The translations under genes were made by a program, and so were the position numbers. The notes under the pieces were generated by a model that saw only the letters and a program-made list of their open reading frames with translations, was not told where the DNA came from and did not search any database. 64,000 bases of DNA from JALYGJ01 sp036558545 (GTDB lineage Bacteria; Chloroflexota; Limnocylindria; Limnocylindrales; CSP1-4). The DNA is taken from assembly GCA_036558545.1 (NCBI GenBank), contig DATBFJ010000101.1:16473-80472 (forward strand). Direction: 5' to 3'. Positions 16,208 to 24,533 of this stretch are shown here, piece after piece (position 1 is the first letter of the stretch; every line of letters starts with the position of its first letter).

Positions 16208-16471
16208 GTGGATGATCAATACACGCTCGACGCCAATGCCGTTGGCGGAATGCTCATGGAGATCTTCGGATCGGACATGACCTCGGTTCCGAGTCAGTGC
16301 ACGCACTGCGGCAATGTCGCGCAGGTGGGCAGCCTGCGCGCTTACGGCCTGAACGGTCCTGGCGTCGTTTTGCGCTGTTCGATCTGCACGGAAATCGTGA
16401 TCCGTCTCGTGCGCCGCGCGGACGGCGGCTTCCTGGTCGACGCGCGCGGCGCCTCGTATCTACGCCTCTGA
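16208..16471 (+). CDS. DUF6510 zinc-ribbon protein
   Basis: 87 residues from GTG 16208, 5 nt after the reductase. The start YTLDANAVGGMLMEIFG, followed by CTHCG and LRCSICTE (two CxxC pairs), is characteristic of the DUF6510 family. It is probably a small zinc-binding protein. The tight three-gene linkage implies a shared role with the Mo oxidoreductase and its reductase, perhaps as a redox partner or regulator. The last codons overlap the convergent YHS gene by 12 bases. Confidence 0.78.
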   Translation: MDDQYTLDANAVGGMLMEIFGSDMTSVPSQCTHCGNVAQVGSLRAYGLNGPGVVLRCSICTEIVIRLVRRADGGFLVDARGASYLRL

Positions 16472-16651
16472 GTCGTCGGGCATCTCGGCAGGCGTGTAGC
16501 TCGAGTCCAGGAACTGCTGCGGGTCGTCCTTGAAGTCGAGCATGCAGCCCTTCGAGCAGAAGTAGTACGTCTTGCCGTCGTGCTCTGCCGTCCATTGCGC
16601 GCCCTGGGTCTCGACTTCCATGCCACAGACCGGGTCCATCGCCATTGCCAT
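16460..16651 (-). CDS. YHS-domain metal-binding protein
   Basis: 63 residues made up almost entirely of one YHS domain: DPVCGMEV, then YYFCSKGCMLDF. YHS domains bind copper or heavy-metal ions and usually occur in metal ATPases or as free proteins. The acidic tail (PAEMPDDSEA) is not part of the domain. It converges with DUF6510 and is divergent from the LOG gene. Confidence 0.85.
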   Translation of the reverse strand: MAMAMDPVCGMEVETQGAQWTAEHDGKTYYFCSKGCMLDFKDDPQQFLDSSYTPAEMPDDSEA

Positions 16652-16700
16652 GAGATGTTCCTCCGCGCTGTAAGGCCATCGTTCGTGGACCTGCGCACAC

Positions 16701-16706
16701 TATCCT
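16701..16706 (+). promoter_or_regulatory. -10 box for leaderless LOG-family gene
   Basis: TATCCT lies 7 nt upstream of the ATG at 16714, without a Shine-Dalgarno. Confidence 0.45.
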
Positions 16707-16713
16707 CGCGCCG

Positions 16714-17517
16714 ATGATTCAAGAGCGCCGACCAAAGACCAAGCCGACCGAAGACCGCAAGCTCCTCCAGGCGGCGCCCTACGCCGACACGAGCTTCCTG
16801 GACAGCGACGCATGGCGCGCATTGCGCATCGAAGGTGAGTTCGTCGAGGGCTTCGATTCGCTCGCCCGACTCGGCCGCGCGGTGACGATCTTTGGCTCGG
16901 CACGCACGCTGGCCAGCGACCCGACCTACAGGGCAGCTGAGCAGCTCGCGGCGCGATTCGCTCGCGAGGGCATCACGGTCATCACTGGCGGCGGTCCGGG
17001 CATCATGGAGGCGGCGAACAAGGGCGCTGCCGAGGCCGGCGGTGTCTCAGTCGGCCTGGGCATCGAGCTGCCTCACGAGCAGGACATCAACAAGTACTGC
17101 ACTCTCGCCCTCAACTTCCGCTACTTCTTCGTGCGCAAGACGATGTTCGTCAAGTACGCGCAGGCATTTGTGATCTTTCCAGGCGGCTTCGGCACATTCG
17201 ACGAGCTCTTCGAGTCACTCGTCCTGGTGCAGACCGGCAAGATCGACCATTTCCCGGTGATCCTGTTTGGCTCCTCGTACTGGAAGCCGCTCATCGACTG
17301 GCTGTCCACGGCTGTTCTTGAGCACGGGATGATCGCCCCGATCGACCTGGAGCTTTTCCGCGTCACGGACGATCCCGAAGACATCGTGGCGTGGGTCCAG
17401 AAGTCGTTCGTCGACGCACGCGCCGCGCACAAGGCGGCCGAGGCGAGCTCACACGACTGGGATCACGCCGAGGCCAAACAGGAGCGCCGCGACCAGGTCC
17501 ATCCTCGACCCGAGTAG
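16714..17517 (+). CDS. LOG-family nucleotide 5'-monophosphate phosphoribohydrolase
   Basis: 267 residues of the TIGR00730/LOG Rossmann-like family. GGGPGIMEAANKGA and PGGFGTFDELFE are the two signature motifs that bind and hydrolyse (cytokinin or AMP-type) nucleoside monophosphates to base and ribose 5-phosphate. The longer N-terminus and charged C-terminal tail (KQERRDQVHPRPE) fit the type II bacterial members, once annotated as lysine decarboxylases. It converges with the M50-CBS protease gene. Confidence 0.85.
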   Translation: MIQERRPKTKPTEDRKLLQAAPYADTSFLDSDAWRALRIEGEFVEGFDSLARLGRAVTIFGSARTLASDPTYRAAEQLAARFAREGITVITGGGPGIMEAANKGAAEAGGVSVGLGIELPHEQDINKYCTLALNFRYFFVRKTMFVKYAQAFVIFPGGFGTFDELFESLVLVQTGKIDHFPVILFGSSYWKPLIDWLSTAVLEHGMIAPIDLELFRVTDDPEDIVAWVQKSFVDARAAHKAAEASSHDWDHAEAKQERRDQVHPRPE

Positions 17518-17536
17518 ATCGCCGGGACTCCGAGGC

Positions 17537-18658
17537 TCAACGGTTTGGAGTCAGCTCCTCGCGCATTTGCAGCTGACGCATCACGTCTCCGCGCGTGAGC
17601 ATGCCGACCAGCTTGCCGCTGTCCAGGACTGGCAGCTGCTCGAGGTCGTGCTCCGCGAGAAGCTCGACCGCATCGAGGGCGCGGCTATCCGCCGTGACTG
17701 TGTAGAGGTGCTCGAAGCCACTCATGATCTCGGCGACGGCAGTGCCCGGACGCTTGTCCAGTGGCACACGCATCACGTCGCTGACCGTGACGATGCCGAC
17801 AAGCCTGGTGTTGTCCGTGACCGGAACGGCACGCAGGTTGCGCGGCAGCATGTGGGTCTCGACCAGCTCTTCGACGCTGATTCCGGGCGGCACGGTAACG
17901 TCGACCGGTCGCGCGACATCGCGCACCTGGACCTTGCCGAGCCGCGTCTCGAGGACCATCTGCTGAACGCTCTGCGACGCGGCGCTGTGCAGAAAGTAGG
18001 CGATGGCGCCGAGCCAAACGCCATTGACGATGTCGCCCTGGACGACCAGAAGGATGCCGACCGCGAACATCAGCCAGGCCACGACCTTGCTCACGTTGGC
18101 CGCCCAGTCGGTTGCGCGTCGAATGCTCCGCGTCGTGCCCCACAGGATCGAGCGCAGCACGCGACCACCGTCCAGTGGGAAGCCCGGGATCAGGTTGAAG
18201 ATGCCCAGGCTGGCGTTGATGATGAACAGGTAGCTCGCCACGGCCGCTACGCGTTCCTCCTCGACGACGGTGGCAATGCCAAACGAGATCGCCGCGAGAA
18301 TGAAGCTCGTGATCGGACCAACGACCGCGACGAGGAACTCCGTGGAGGGCGACTTTGGCTCACCGGTCAGATTCGAGACGCCGCCAAAGATGAACAACGT
18401 GATCGATCGAGCGTCAAGGCCACGTGCCCTGGCGACGAACGAGTGAGCGAGCTCGTGGATCAGGACTGACGCGAACAGCAGCAACGTCGTAACCACGCCG
18501 AGGATCCAGTACTCGACCTGCGGCCGCCGACCCAGCTCGGCCGGGAACTGGTAGACGCTCAGCGACCATGTCAGCAGCGCGAAGATGATCAGCCAGCTGT
18601 AGTGGACGCCGACCTCGATGCCACGGATCGTGAACAGCTTGATTGAGTTGCCGAGCAC
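17537..18658 (-). CDS. M50 (site-2) intramembrane metalloprotease with CBS pair
   Basis: 373 residues from GTG 18658. Zinc site HELAH lies at about 68-72 in a membrane helix, and the third ligand is in GFPLDGGRVLRS. The C-terminus carries two CBS motifs (VPVTDNTRLVGIVTVSDVM and LPVLDSGKLVGMLTRGDVM), which may sense adenylates. The order is SpoIVFB-like core then CBS, as in the Methanocaldococcus S2P group. The frame is open to 19093, but that part is antisense to rpiB, so the shorter start is used. It probably cleaves a membrane-bound regulator. Confidence 0.87.
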   Translation of the reverse strand: MLGNSIKLFTIRGIEVGVHYSWLIIFALLTWSLSVYQFPAELGRRPQVEYWILGVVTTLLLFASVLIHELAHSFVARARGLDARSITLFIFGGVSNLTGEPKSPSTEFLVAVVGPITSFILAAISFGIATVVEEERVAAVASYLFIINASLGIFNLIPGFPLDGGRVLRSILWGTTRSIRRATDWAANVSKVVAWLMFAVGILLVVQGDIVNGVWLGAIAYFLHSAASQSVQQMVLETRLGKVQVRDVARPVDVTVPPGISVEELVETHMLPRNLRAVPVTDNTRLVGIVTVSDVMRVPLDKRPGTAVAEIMSGFEHLYTVTADSRALDAVELLAEHDLEQLPVLDSGKLVGMLTRGDVMRQLQMREELTPNR

Positions 18659-18679
18659 TCCGCCGACGATAGCCGATGC

Positions 18680-18685
18680 TACGGT
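18680..18685 (+). promoter_or_regulatory. -10 box for leaderless rpiB
   Basis: TACGGT lies 6 nt upstream of the ATG at 18692, in the 33-bp gap between divergent genes. Confidence 0.35.
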
Positions 18686-18691
18686 TTGGCC

Positions 18692-19141
18692 ATGCGCGTC
18701 GCCCTTGCCACCGACCACGCGGGCTTTCCGCTCAAGGCACCGATTGCCGACTGGCTGGCCATGAATGGCCACGAAGTGGTCGACTTTGGGGTCGATACCG
18801 ACGCAGTTCCGGTCGACTATCCCGACTACATCGCGCCGGCCGCGCGAGCGGTCGCCGCAGGTGAGTGCGAGCGCGGCATAGTGCTCGGCGGCAGCGGCAC
18901 GGGCGAAGCCATAGTGGCGAACAAGATCCACGGCATCCGCTGCGTCGAGGCGGCCGATCCGGTGACAGCGCGACTCGGCCGCGAGCACAACGACGCGAAC
19001 GTGCTGGCGATGGGCGCCAGGATCATCGGCCGCGAGGTATGCCTTGGCTGTCTCGACGCGTTCATGAACGGCGAGTTCCAGGGTGGCCGCCACATTCCGC
19101 GGATCGCCAAGGTCATGGCGCTCGAGGAGTCACGGAGCTGA
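18692..19141 (+). CDS. rpiB: Ribose-5-phosphate isomerase B
   Basis: 149 residues. ATDHAGFPLK at the N-terminus, VLGGSGTGEAIVANK at about 64-78 and REHNDANVLAMGAR are RpiB/LacAB hallmarks. In the catalytic loop the usual Cys is absent, and Glu72 in GTGEAIVANK occupies the position used by the Mycobacterium tuberculosis-type enzyme. It interconverts ribose 5-phosphate and ribulose 5-phosphate in the pentose phosphate pathway. The 3' end overlaps the convergent AlkA gene by 29 bases. Confidence 0.93.
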   Translation: MRVALATDHAGFPLKAPIADWLAMNGHEVVDFGVDTDAVPVDYPDYIAPAARAVAAGECERGIVLGGSGTGEAIVANKIHGIRCVEAADPVTARLGREHNDANVLAMGARIIGREVCLGCLDAFMNGEFQGGRHIPRIAKVMALEESRS

Positions 19142-20000
19142 CGTAGAGGTCGTGCAGCGCCAGGGCCTGCGCGACGGTCGAGGCGGCGCCCCAGTGCCGG
19201 GTCAGTCGACGAGTCTCCTCTTCGGACGGCATCCCCGCGCCGTACAGCCGGCCGACTGCCTTCCTGACCCCGAGGTCACCCGCAACGACGCGCGGTCGGC
19301 CGAGCGTCCGCGACAGGAACCACTCGGCACTCCAGCGGCCGATACCGGGCAACCGTGTCAGGTGACTGATCAGCGTCTCGTCTTCCATCCGTTCCAGGTC
19401 GTCGATCCGGAGCTCGCGGGCAGTCGCGGCGCGCGCGGTCGCGATGACCGCGCGCGCCTTGGCGTTGGTCAGCTGCAGCGCGCGCAGGTCCTCGACGCGC
19501 GCTGACGCCAGCGCCTCCGGATCGAGGACGTCGACGAACTGGCGGCCAATCTCCAGGCGGTGCCCGTAATGCAGCGCGAGGCGCTGACGAATTCGGCTGG
19601 CGAACGCCAGGTTGATCTGCTGCGCGCTGATCGACCTGACAAGTGCGTGGAAGGGATCCGGGATCAGAACCGGTACGAGACCGGGGTACAGCGTCACGAG
19701 TCGTTCGATGGCGCCATCGTGCTGCGCAAGCTCCGCCAGCGGCAGCGTCTCCGTCACGAATGTCGCCGCTATCAATTCGCCGACCGCCGCCGGCGTACCG
19801 GCGGCAAGTCGGGCATCCAGTCGCATGGTCGGTGCGGGCGGGATCTCGATCGAGTAAGGCAGCAGCGGTTGGTCGGCCGTCAGCCTGATCGTCCGGACCA
19901 ACGTCCGTCCGTCGAAACGGTCGAGCTGGTCGTCCCCCCAGCGGCCCAGCGGCGCGACGCTGGCGCGGGCATCGATGGGCCGCGAAAGCACGATCTCCAC
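19113..20000 (-). CDS. alkA: DNA-3-methyladenine glycosylase, AlkA type
   Basis: 295 residues. The C-terminal half carries the helix-hairpin-helix-GPD fold: FHALVRSISAQQI, then LTRLPGIGRWSAEWFL (hairpin), then VVAGDLGVRKAVG with the catalytic Asp. The N-terminal beta domain resembles the AlkA TBP-like domain. It removes alkylated purines in base excision repair. It starts at GTG 20000. Confidence 0.87.
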   Translation of the reverse strand: MEIVLSRPIDARASVAPLGRWGDDQLDRFDGRTLVRTIRLTADQPLLPYSIEIPPAPTMRLDARLAAGTPAAVGELIAATFVTETLPLAELAQHDGAIERLVTLYPGLVPVLIPDPFHALVRSISAQQINLAFASRIRQRLALHYGHRLEIGRQFVDVLDPEALASARVEDLRALQLTNAKARAVIATARAATARELRIDDLERMEDETLISHLTRLPGIGRWSAEWFLSRTLGRPRVVAGDLGVRKAVGRLYGAGMPSEEETRRLTRHWGAASTVAQALALHDLYVSSVTPRAP

Positions 20001-20054
20001 GACATAAGAATGAGCCGGGCTTCTCGCCCGGCCGGATTTCTGCGCTGAGTTCGT

Positions 20055-20291
20055 CTAGTAGCCGTTGCCCGGCTGGTTATTGGCGGGCGGCTGCTGTTGC
20101 TGGATTTGAGTCTGGTTCGTGTCGGTGCCGTTGTTCGGCGTGCCGTTGTTTCCGCTGTTCATTCCACCGAGGAAGAAGAACCAGATGATGGCGAGCACGA
20201 CAACGATCGCCAGGATGATGCCCAGGATCGTACCGACGCCGGTTCCCTCCCGTTCGACGATGACATCGTCGTGGTTTTCTTCGTACGTCAT
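20055..20291 (-). CDS. Small membrane protein with Asn/Gln/Pro tail
   Basis: 78 residues. An acidic N-terminus (TYEENHDDVIVEREG) is followed by one transmembrane helix (about 21-41) and a low-complexity Asn/Gly/Thr/Gln/Pro tail. No known domain is recognised. The topology suggests a cytoplasmic N-terminus and an external disordered tail. Confidence 0.65.
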   Translation of the reverse strand: MTYEENHDDVIVEREGTGVGTILGIILAIVVVLAIIWFFFLGGMNSGNNGTPNNGTDTNQTQIQQQQPPANNQPGNGY

Positions 20292-20362
20292 TCAAGGTCC
20301 TCCGTATTCGTTACACGGCTCACGGAATCGGTGGCTAGTCTCCGAAGAATGGGGTTTCACCC

Positions 20363-22036
20363 GTGACAGAAACGGCAAGCGGACCCACTCACAAAGTCGT
20401 TTCAGCGAACGCATCGGTGGTGCGCGAGACGTGGTGGCAGTCTGGCGCGCTCTACCAGGTCTACCCACGCTCTTTCCAGGACAGCAACCGGGACGGGGTG
20501 GGAGACCTTCAGGGCATTCGCAGCCGCATCGACTATCTCAGCTGGCTGGGCGTTGACGCGGTCTGGCTGTCGCCCATCTTTCGGTCGCCGATGGCGGACT
20601 TTGGCTATGACGTTGCCGATTACCGAGATATCGATCCAATCTTCGGCACGTTGGCGGACCTCGACCAGCTCATCGCCGCGCTCCACGCCCGGGGCATGAA
20701 GCTGATCATGGACCTCGTTCCCAACCACACCTCGAGCGAGCACGCGTGGTTCCTCGATTCGCGCTCGTCGAGGGCCGCGGAGCATCGCGATTGGTACATC
20801 TGGCGCGACGCCCGGCCGGACGGCTCGCCGCCCAACGCCTGGATTGCCGCATTCGGCGGAAGCGCGTGGGAGTGGGACGAGCACACCGGCCAGTACTACT
20901 TCCATTCGTTCCTCAGGGAGCAGCCCGACCTCAATTGGGCCAACCCGGAAGTGAGTGCCGAGATGCATGACGTCATGCGCTTCTGGTTCGGCCGCGGGGT
21001 CGACGGCTTCCGCATCGATGTCGTCAACCTGCTCTCGAAGCGCTTCGAGCTAATTCGACTGCCTGACACGATTCCAATCGATCAATCGTTGTTCGAAGGC
21101 TCGGATCGGGCGCACGGATTCCTGACCAGACAACGCTGGGCGGCGACTTCGCGCATCTACTCGATCGTCCGCCAGCTTCGTGCCGTGGCCGACGAGTTTG
21201 ACGAGCGAGTGCTCATCGGCGAGCTGTGGATGCCGATTCCCAGGCTGGTCAAGTTCTACGGCCGGAGTCTCGACGGCCTGCAGCTGCCGTTCAACTTCCA
21301 GCTCATCACGATCCCCTGGCGTCCGGCCGCGGTGCATCGCGCGATCGCCGAATACGAAAAGCGGCTGGCGCCCGGCGCGTGGCCGAACTGGGTGTTGGGC
21401 AACCACGACAAGCCGCGCATCGCGACGCGCATCGGCCGGGAACAGGCAAGGGTCGCGGCTCTTCTCCTGCTGACGCTGCGTGGAACGCCGACCCTCTACT
21501 ACGGCGACGAGCTCGGAATGATCGACGTCCAGGTCCCGCCTGATGCGCAGCGCGATCCGCAGGGACTGCGCGGTGGCGAGAGCCGCGATCCTGAGCGAAC
21601 TCCCATGCGCTGGGACAACAGTGGTCACGCAGGATTCAGCGAGGTTGGGCCGTGGCTGCCGATAGGCGATGACGTTGCTCTAGTCAACGTCAGCTCCGAA
21701 CATGAAGATCCAGCTTCAACCCTGTGTCTCTACGAGCGCCTGCTGGCGCTGCGCAGCGCGGAGCCTGCCCTGCGCACTGGCGCGTGGCGCGACCTTGGCC
21801 ACACCAAGGAGGCAATCGCGTACCTGCGTTCGGACGGCAAGAAGCGATTCCTGATCGTCGCCAATCTGACTTCGTCGCCGGCGGCAAGTCCTCTTGAGGC
21901 CAGCGAGTACAGGGGTCGCGTCGTCATATCGACCACTGACTCGGTCGCCGGGACGCAATTCGACCCCGATGCTGGTCTCGAACCTAACCAAGCGCTGGTG
22001 GTCGTTTGCACCAAAGGTCCCCGGATGCGAACCTAG
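20363..22036 (+). CDS. GH13 alpha-glucosidase/alpha-amylase family
   Basis: 557 residues, GTG start. Classic GH13 barrel motifs: MDLVPNHTS (region I), GFRIDVVNL with nucleophile Asp about 219, LIGELWM with acid/base Glu about 287 and LGNHDKPR with Asp about 349. QVYPRSFQDSNRDGVGDLQG and the overall layout fit oligo-1,6-glucosidase/alpha-glucosidase enzymes. There is no signal peptide, so it probably acts on intracellular or imported short alpha-glucans. Its glycogen-related partners lie 17 kb away. Exact linkage specificity is not determined. Confidence 0.87.
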   Translation: MTETASGPTHKVVSANASVVRETWWQSGALYQVYPRSFQDSNRDGVGDLQGIRSRIDYLSWLGVDAVWLSPIFRSPMADFGYDVADYRDIDPIFGTLADLDQLIAALHARGMKLIMDLVPNHTSSEHAWFLDSRSSRAAEHRDWYIWRDARPDGSPPNAWIAAFGGSAWEWDEHTGQYYFHSFLREQPDLNWANPEVSAEMHDVMRFWFGRGVDGFRIDVVNLLSKRFELIRLPDTIPIDQSLFEGSDRAHGFLTRQRWAATSRIYSIVRQLRAVADEFDERVLIGELWMPIPRLVKFYGRSLDGLQLPFNFQLITIPWRPAAVHRAIAEYEKRLAPGAWPNWVLGNHDKPRIATRIGREQARVAALLLLTLRGTPTLYYGDELGMIDVQVPPDAQRDPQGLRGGESRDPERTPMRWDNSGHAGFSEVGPWLPIGDDVALVNVSSEHEDPASTLCLYERLLALRSAEPALRTGAWRDLGHTKEAIAYLRSDGKKRFLIVANLTSSPAASPLEASEYRGRVVISTTDSVAGTQFDPDAGLEPNQALVVVCTKGPRMRT

Positions 22037-22046
22037 CAGCTCTCGA

Positions 22047-22122
22047 GCGGGAGTAACTCAGTTGGCAGAGTGACGGCCTTCCAAGCCGTATGTCGCGGGT
22101 TCGAACCCCGTCTCCCGCTCCA
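22047..22122 (+). tRNA. tRNA-Gly (anticodon TCC)
   Basis: The acceptor stem GCGGGAG (22047-22053) pairs with CTCCCGC (22112-22118). There is a D-arm with AGTTGGCAGAG, anticodon stem ACGGC/GCCGT around loop CTTCCAA (anticodon TCC), and a T-arm with TTCGAAC. A 3' CCA is encoded (22120-22122). It starts 10 bp after the GH13 stop. Confidence 0.95.
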
Positions 22123-22237
22123 TTTCGCCCGGATCGCTGTGCCGCGTGGGAGACGCGCTGCAACGCAGTCGCAAGAACCCAGGTCGCCGCTGGGGTGGGT
22201 TACCCCTCATTGTGGTGTCAGATTCGAAAAGTCGAGT

Positions 22238-22290
22238 CGAGCCGACCTCAGGCAGGTCTGACCGGCCCCTTGGGGGGACGGTTCGGCTCG
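22238..22290 (-). terminator. Stem-loop after htrA-like gene
   Basis: CGAGCCGA (22238-22245) pairs with TCGGCTCG (22283-22290), and CCCC-tt-GGGG nests inside. It begins 7 nt beyond the protease stop on the minus strand. There is no U-tract, so it may be a processing or weak termination structure. Confidence 0.4.
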
Positions 22291-22297
22291 GCGTCTG

Positions 22298-23167
22298 TCA
22301 CGAGCTGCTGCCGAGCGCCTGGTCGATGAGCGATTTCGCCGCGTTGATCGGAATGGCGAAGCCGATGCCCTCTGCGCTGCGCGTTACGGCCGTGTTCATG
22401 CCCACGACATTTCCGGCCAGGTCGATCAGTGGCCCACCACTGTTGCCGGGATTGATCGCCGCGTCGGTCTGGATGAGGCCGCTGAGGTTCTTCTGTCCGC
22501 GGCCAGACTCGTCCGAGACGGTGATGCTTCGGTCAAGCGCGGAGACGATGCCACGCGTCACCGTTTCGGTGAATTCACCCAATGGGCTGCCGATCGCAAG
22601 CACCGACTGGCCAACCTGGATCTGGCTCGAGTCCGCCAGGACGGCGCTCGCCAGGTCGCTCCCGGATGCGCGAATGAGCGCGATGTCACTGCGCTGATCG
22701 GTATTGACGACCGTCGCAGGCAGCTCGACGCCGTCTGCCGTGGTCACGGTCAGTGATTGGGCACCCTCGACCACGTGGTTGTTGGTGAGGATCAGGTCAT
22801 TCGCACCCACGACGATGCCCGACCCAACTCCGGTCGCAGGAATGTTGAACGGGTTGAAGCCGCTGTCCGAGATGCCCTGGGCCGTGATCGTGACCACGGA
22901 CTCCTTCGCTTTGGCGACGACACTGGCGATATCCCCGGCCCTGGTGCTGACCGCCGGCGCCGCCGGTCCATTCGCATTGCTGATCGGTCGATCGCCCTGC
23001 TGCGACCCCATTCCCAGGCCCACGATCAATCCAAAGGTGACGACCGACGCCAGGACTGCCGAGAGCACAGCGACGCCGAGCATCGACCTCATTGATGGAC
23101 GAGCTGGCGTGGGAACAACAGGTGTGCTCGCCACGGGCTGCGTGTAAGGCGCAAATGGGTCGTGCAT
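22298..23167 (-). CDS. HtrA/DegP-like membrane-anchored serine protease
   Basis: 289 residues from ATG 23167. A Pro-rich cytoplasmic N-terminus (about 1-25) precedes one membrane helix (29-50) and a trypsin-like domain with His131 in TNNHVVEG, Asp161 in SDIALI and Ser243 in NPGNSGGP. It ends right after the protease fold, so the usual C-terminal PDZ domain is missing. It probably degrades misfolded envelope proteins. It lies 14 bp downstream of the propeller lipoprotein gene. Confidence 0.87.
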   Translation of the reverse strand: MHDPFAPYTQPVASTPVVPTPARPSMRSMLGVAVLSAVLASVVTFGLIVGLGMGSQQGDRPISNANGPAAPAVSTRAGDIASVVAKAKESVVTITAQGISDSGFNPFNIPATGVGSGIVVGANDLILTNNHVVEGAQSLTVTTADGVELPATVVNTDQRSDIALIRASGSDLASAVLADSSQIQVGQSVLAIGSPLGEFTETVTRGIVSALDRSITVSDESGRGQKNLSGLIQTDAAINPGNSGGPLIDLAGNVVGMNTAVTRSAEGIGFAIPINAAKSLIDQALGSSS

Positions 23168-23181
23168 CTGCCTGTAGCGGG

Positions 23182-24522
23182 TCAGGGCACCAGCTGATCG
23201 GGCGGGATCAGCCAGCCATTGATTGTCGACTTGACGTCGGTTCCCTCGTCGTTGGCATCCTCCTCGTCCTCGGTGAAGATCACGAGACCCCCTGGGCCAA
23301 GCGCCGAGGCGCCGTACTGGTTGAAGGAACCCCCGAAATCGCCGAGTGACCGCCATGAATTGCCGTCTGCGGAGAGCCAAAGCCGACCGGTCTGATAGGT
23401 CATGTCGTCCTGGTCCGTCGTCGAGCCAACCGCGACGTACGCGCTGTCATTCGAGTGGACCTCGTTCATAAGAGCGTTCTCGAATGAACCGTCCGCGGCG
23501 CTCGTTTGAGCCCACGACGTTCCATCCGACGAAAACATCGTCAGCGCGACGGAGGGCGACGTGTCGCCTTCTGCATAGCCGACCCCGACAACGCCGCCTG
23601 GGCCGGATGAGACGCTCGCCACCAGGGCGCCGGTGACCGACGGCGCGGTTGCGTTCGAGTAATGAATTCCGTCGGTCGAGGACGCAGCCACGAGCTGTGT
23701 GTCCTCGATGCTGTCGACGAACTGCGAGCCGAAGGCGACAAGTCCGGGACCGCCGGCGCCCATCGAATCGACGGGATCAAGCTGGCCGATCCCCGTTGAC
23801 GGTGTCCATGTCAAGCCGTCCGAGCTCGTCCAGACAGTCGTGGTGCCGTTGTCGTCGGCCGCGGCTCCCCACGCTACGAGCGTAGTGCCCCAAGCAGTCA
23901 CCCCGTCGAACTCAGCCTGGAGAATGCTCGAAGGTTGCGCGAGCTGCTGCCACGCGCCGCCGTTAGTCGACTTGAAGATGACCAGGCCGGCATTCGGATC
24001 TTGGGTGCACTCGTCGTCCAGAATGTCCGAGCACGTTTCGAACTGGCCGAACATGTAGACGTCGCTACCAACGGCGACGACGTAGCTCGGCGAAACATCG
24101 AGGAACGCAGGATCCACCTGTTGCTGCCAGGTCGAGCCGTCAGATGACGTCCACGTGATCCCCTGGTGCAGTCCGAAATAGCCCTGGTCCGTTCCGGCGA
24201 AGCCGATGGCCATGTAGCCACTCGGTGTGACTGCTACCCCGGTGACTTCGTATGCCGAGCCCTGGGGAAAGCTCGCCATCGGCGTCGCGATTCCTGCCGG
24301 CTGCGGCGTGCCCGGTGCGCCCGCTACTTGGGTGGCCTCGGCGCCTGGCGGGCTCTCCTGCGGCTGGTTGGTTCCCCCGGGCCGCTGCGCAGGGGGCGGC
24401 AGAGTCGGGTGAATGGCATTCGCGCTGGGACCGCAGCCAAGGATTGCGAGACTGAGCACGGCGCCCAGGAACACGCGCAGACGCAGAGACACGGCTATCA
24501 CCCGCCTATGGTCGCCGAACAT
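23182..24522 (-). CDS. Propeller-like lipoprotein
   Basis: 446 residues. A signal peptide ends in the lipobox LAILGC (Cys30), followed by a Pro-rich linker. The body has repeated blades with the pattern T-SSDG-TW (WTSSDGSTWQQ, STNGGAWQQL, WTSSDGLTWTP, FSSDGTSWAQ, LSADGNSWRS), like BNR/Asp-box or sialidase-type beta-propellers. The catalytic residues of sialidases are not evident, so binding rather than hydrolysis is likelier. It is encoded next to the HtrA-like protease, possibly as a surface partner or substrate. Confidence 0.72.
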   Translation of the reverse strand: MFGDHRRVIAVSLRLRVFLGAVLSLAILGCGPSANAIHPTLPPPAQRPGGTNQPQESPPGAEATQVAGAPGTPQPAGIATPMASFPQGSAYEVTGVAVTPSGYMAIGFAGTDQGYFGLHQGITWTSSDGSTWQQQVDPAFLDVSPSYVVAVGSDVYMFGQFETCSDILDDECTQDPNAGLVIFKSTNGGAWQQLAQPSSILQAEFDGVTAWGTTLVAWGAAADDNGTTTVWTSSDGLTWTPSTGIGQLDPVDSMGAGGPGLVAFGSQFVDSIEDTQLVAASSTDGIHYSNATAPSVTGALVASVSSGPGGVVGVGYAEGDTSPSVALTMFSSDGTSWAQTSAADGSFENALMNEVHSNDSAYVAVGSTTDQDDMTYQTGRLWLSADGNSWRSLGDFGGSFNQYGASALGPGGLVIFTEDEEDANDEGTDVKSTINGWLIPPDQLVP

Positions 24523-24533
24523 CGACTCTGGCG

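Noticed and set aside
17537..19093. Long frame of the M50 protease extending to 19093
   Set aside because: The first 145 residues are antisense to rpiB and show no membrane or protease features. GTG 18658 begins the real protein.
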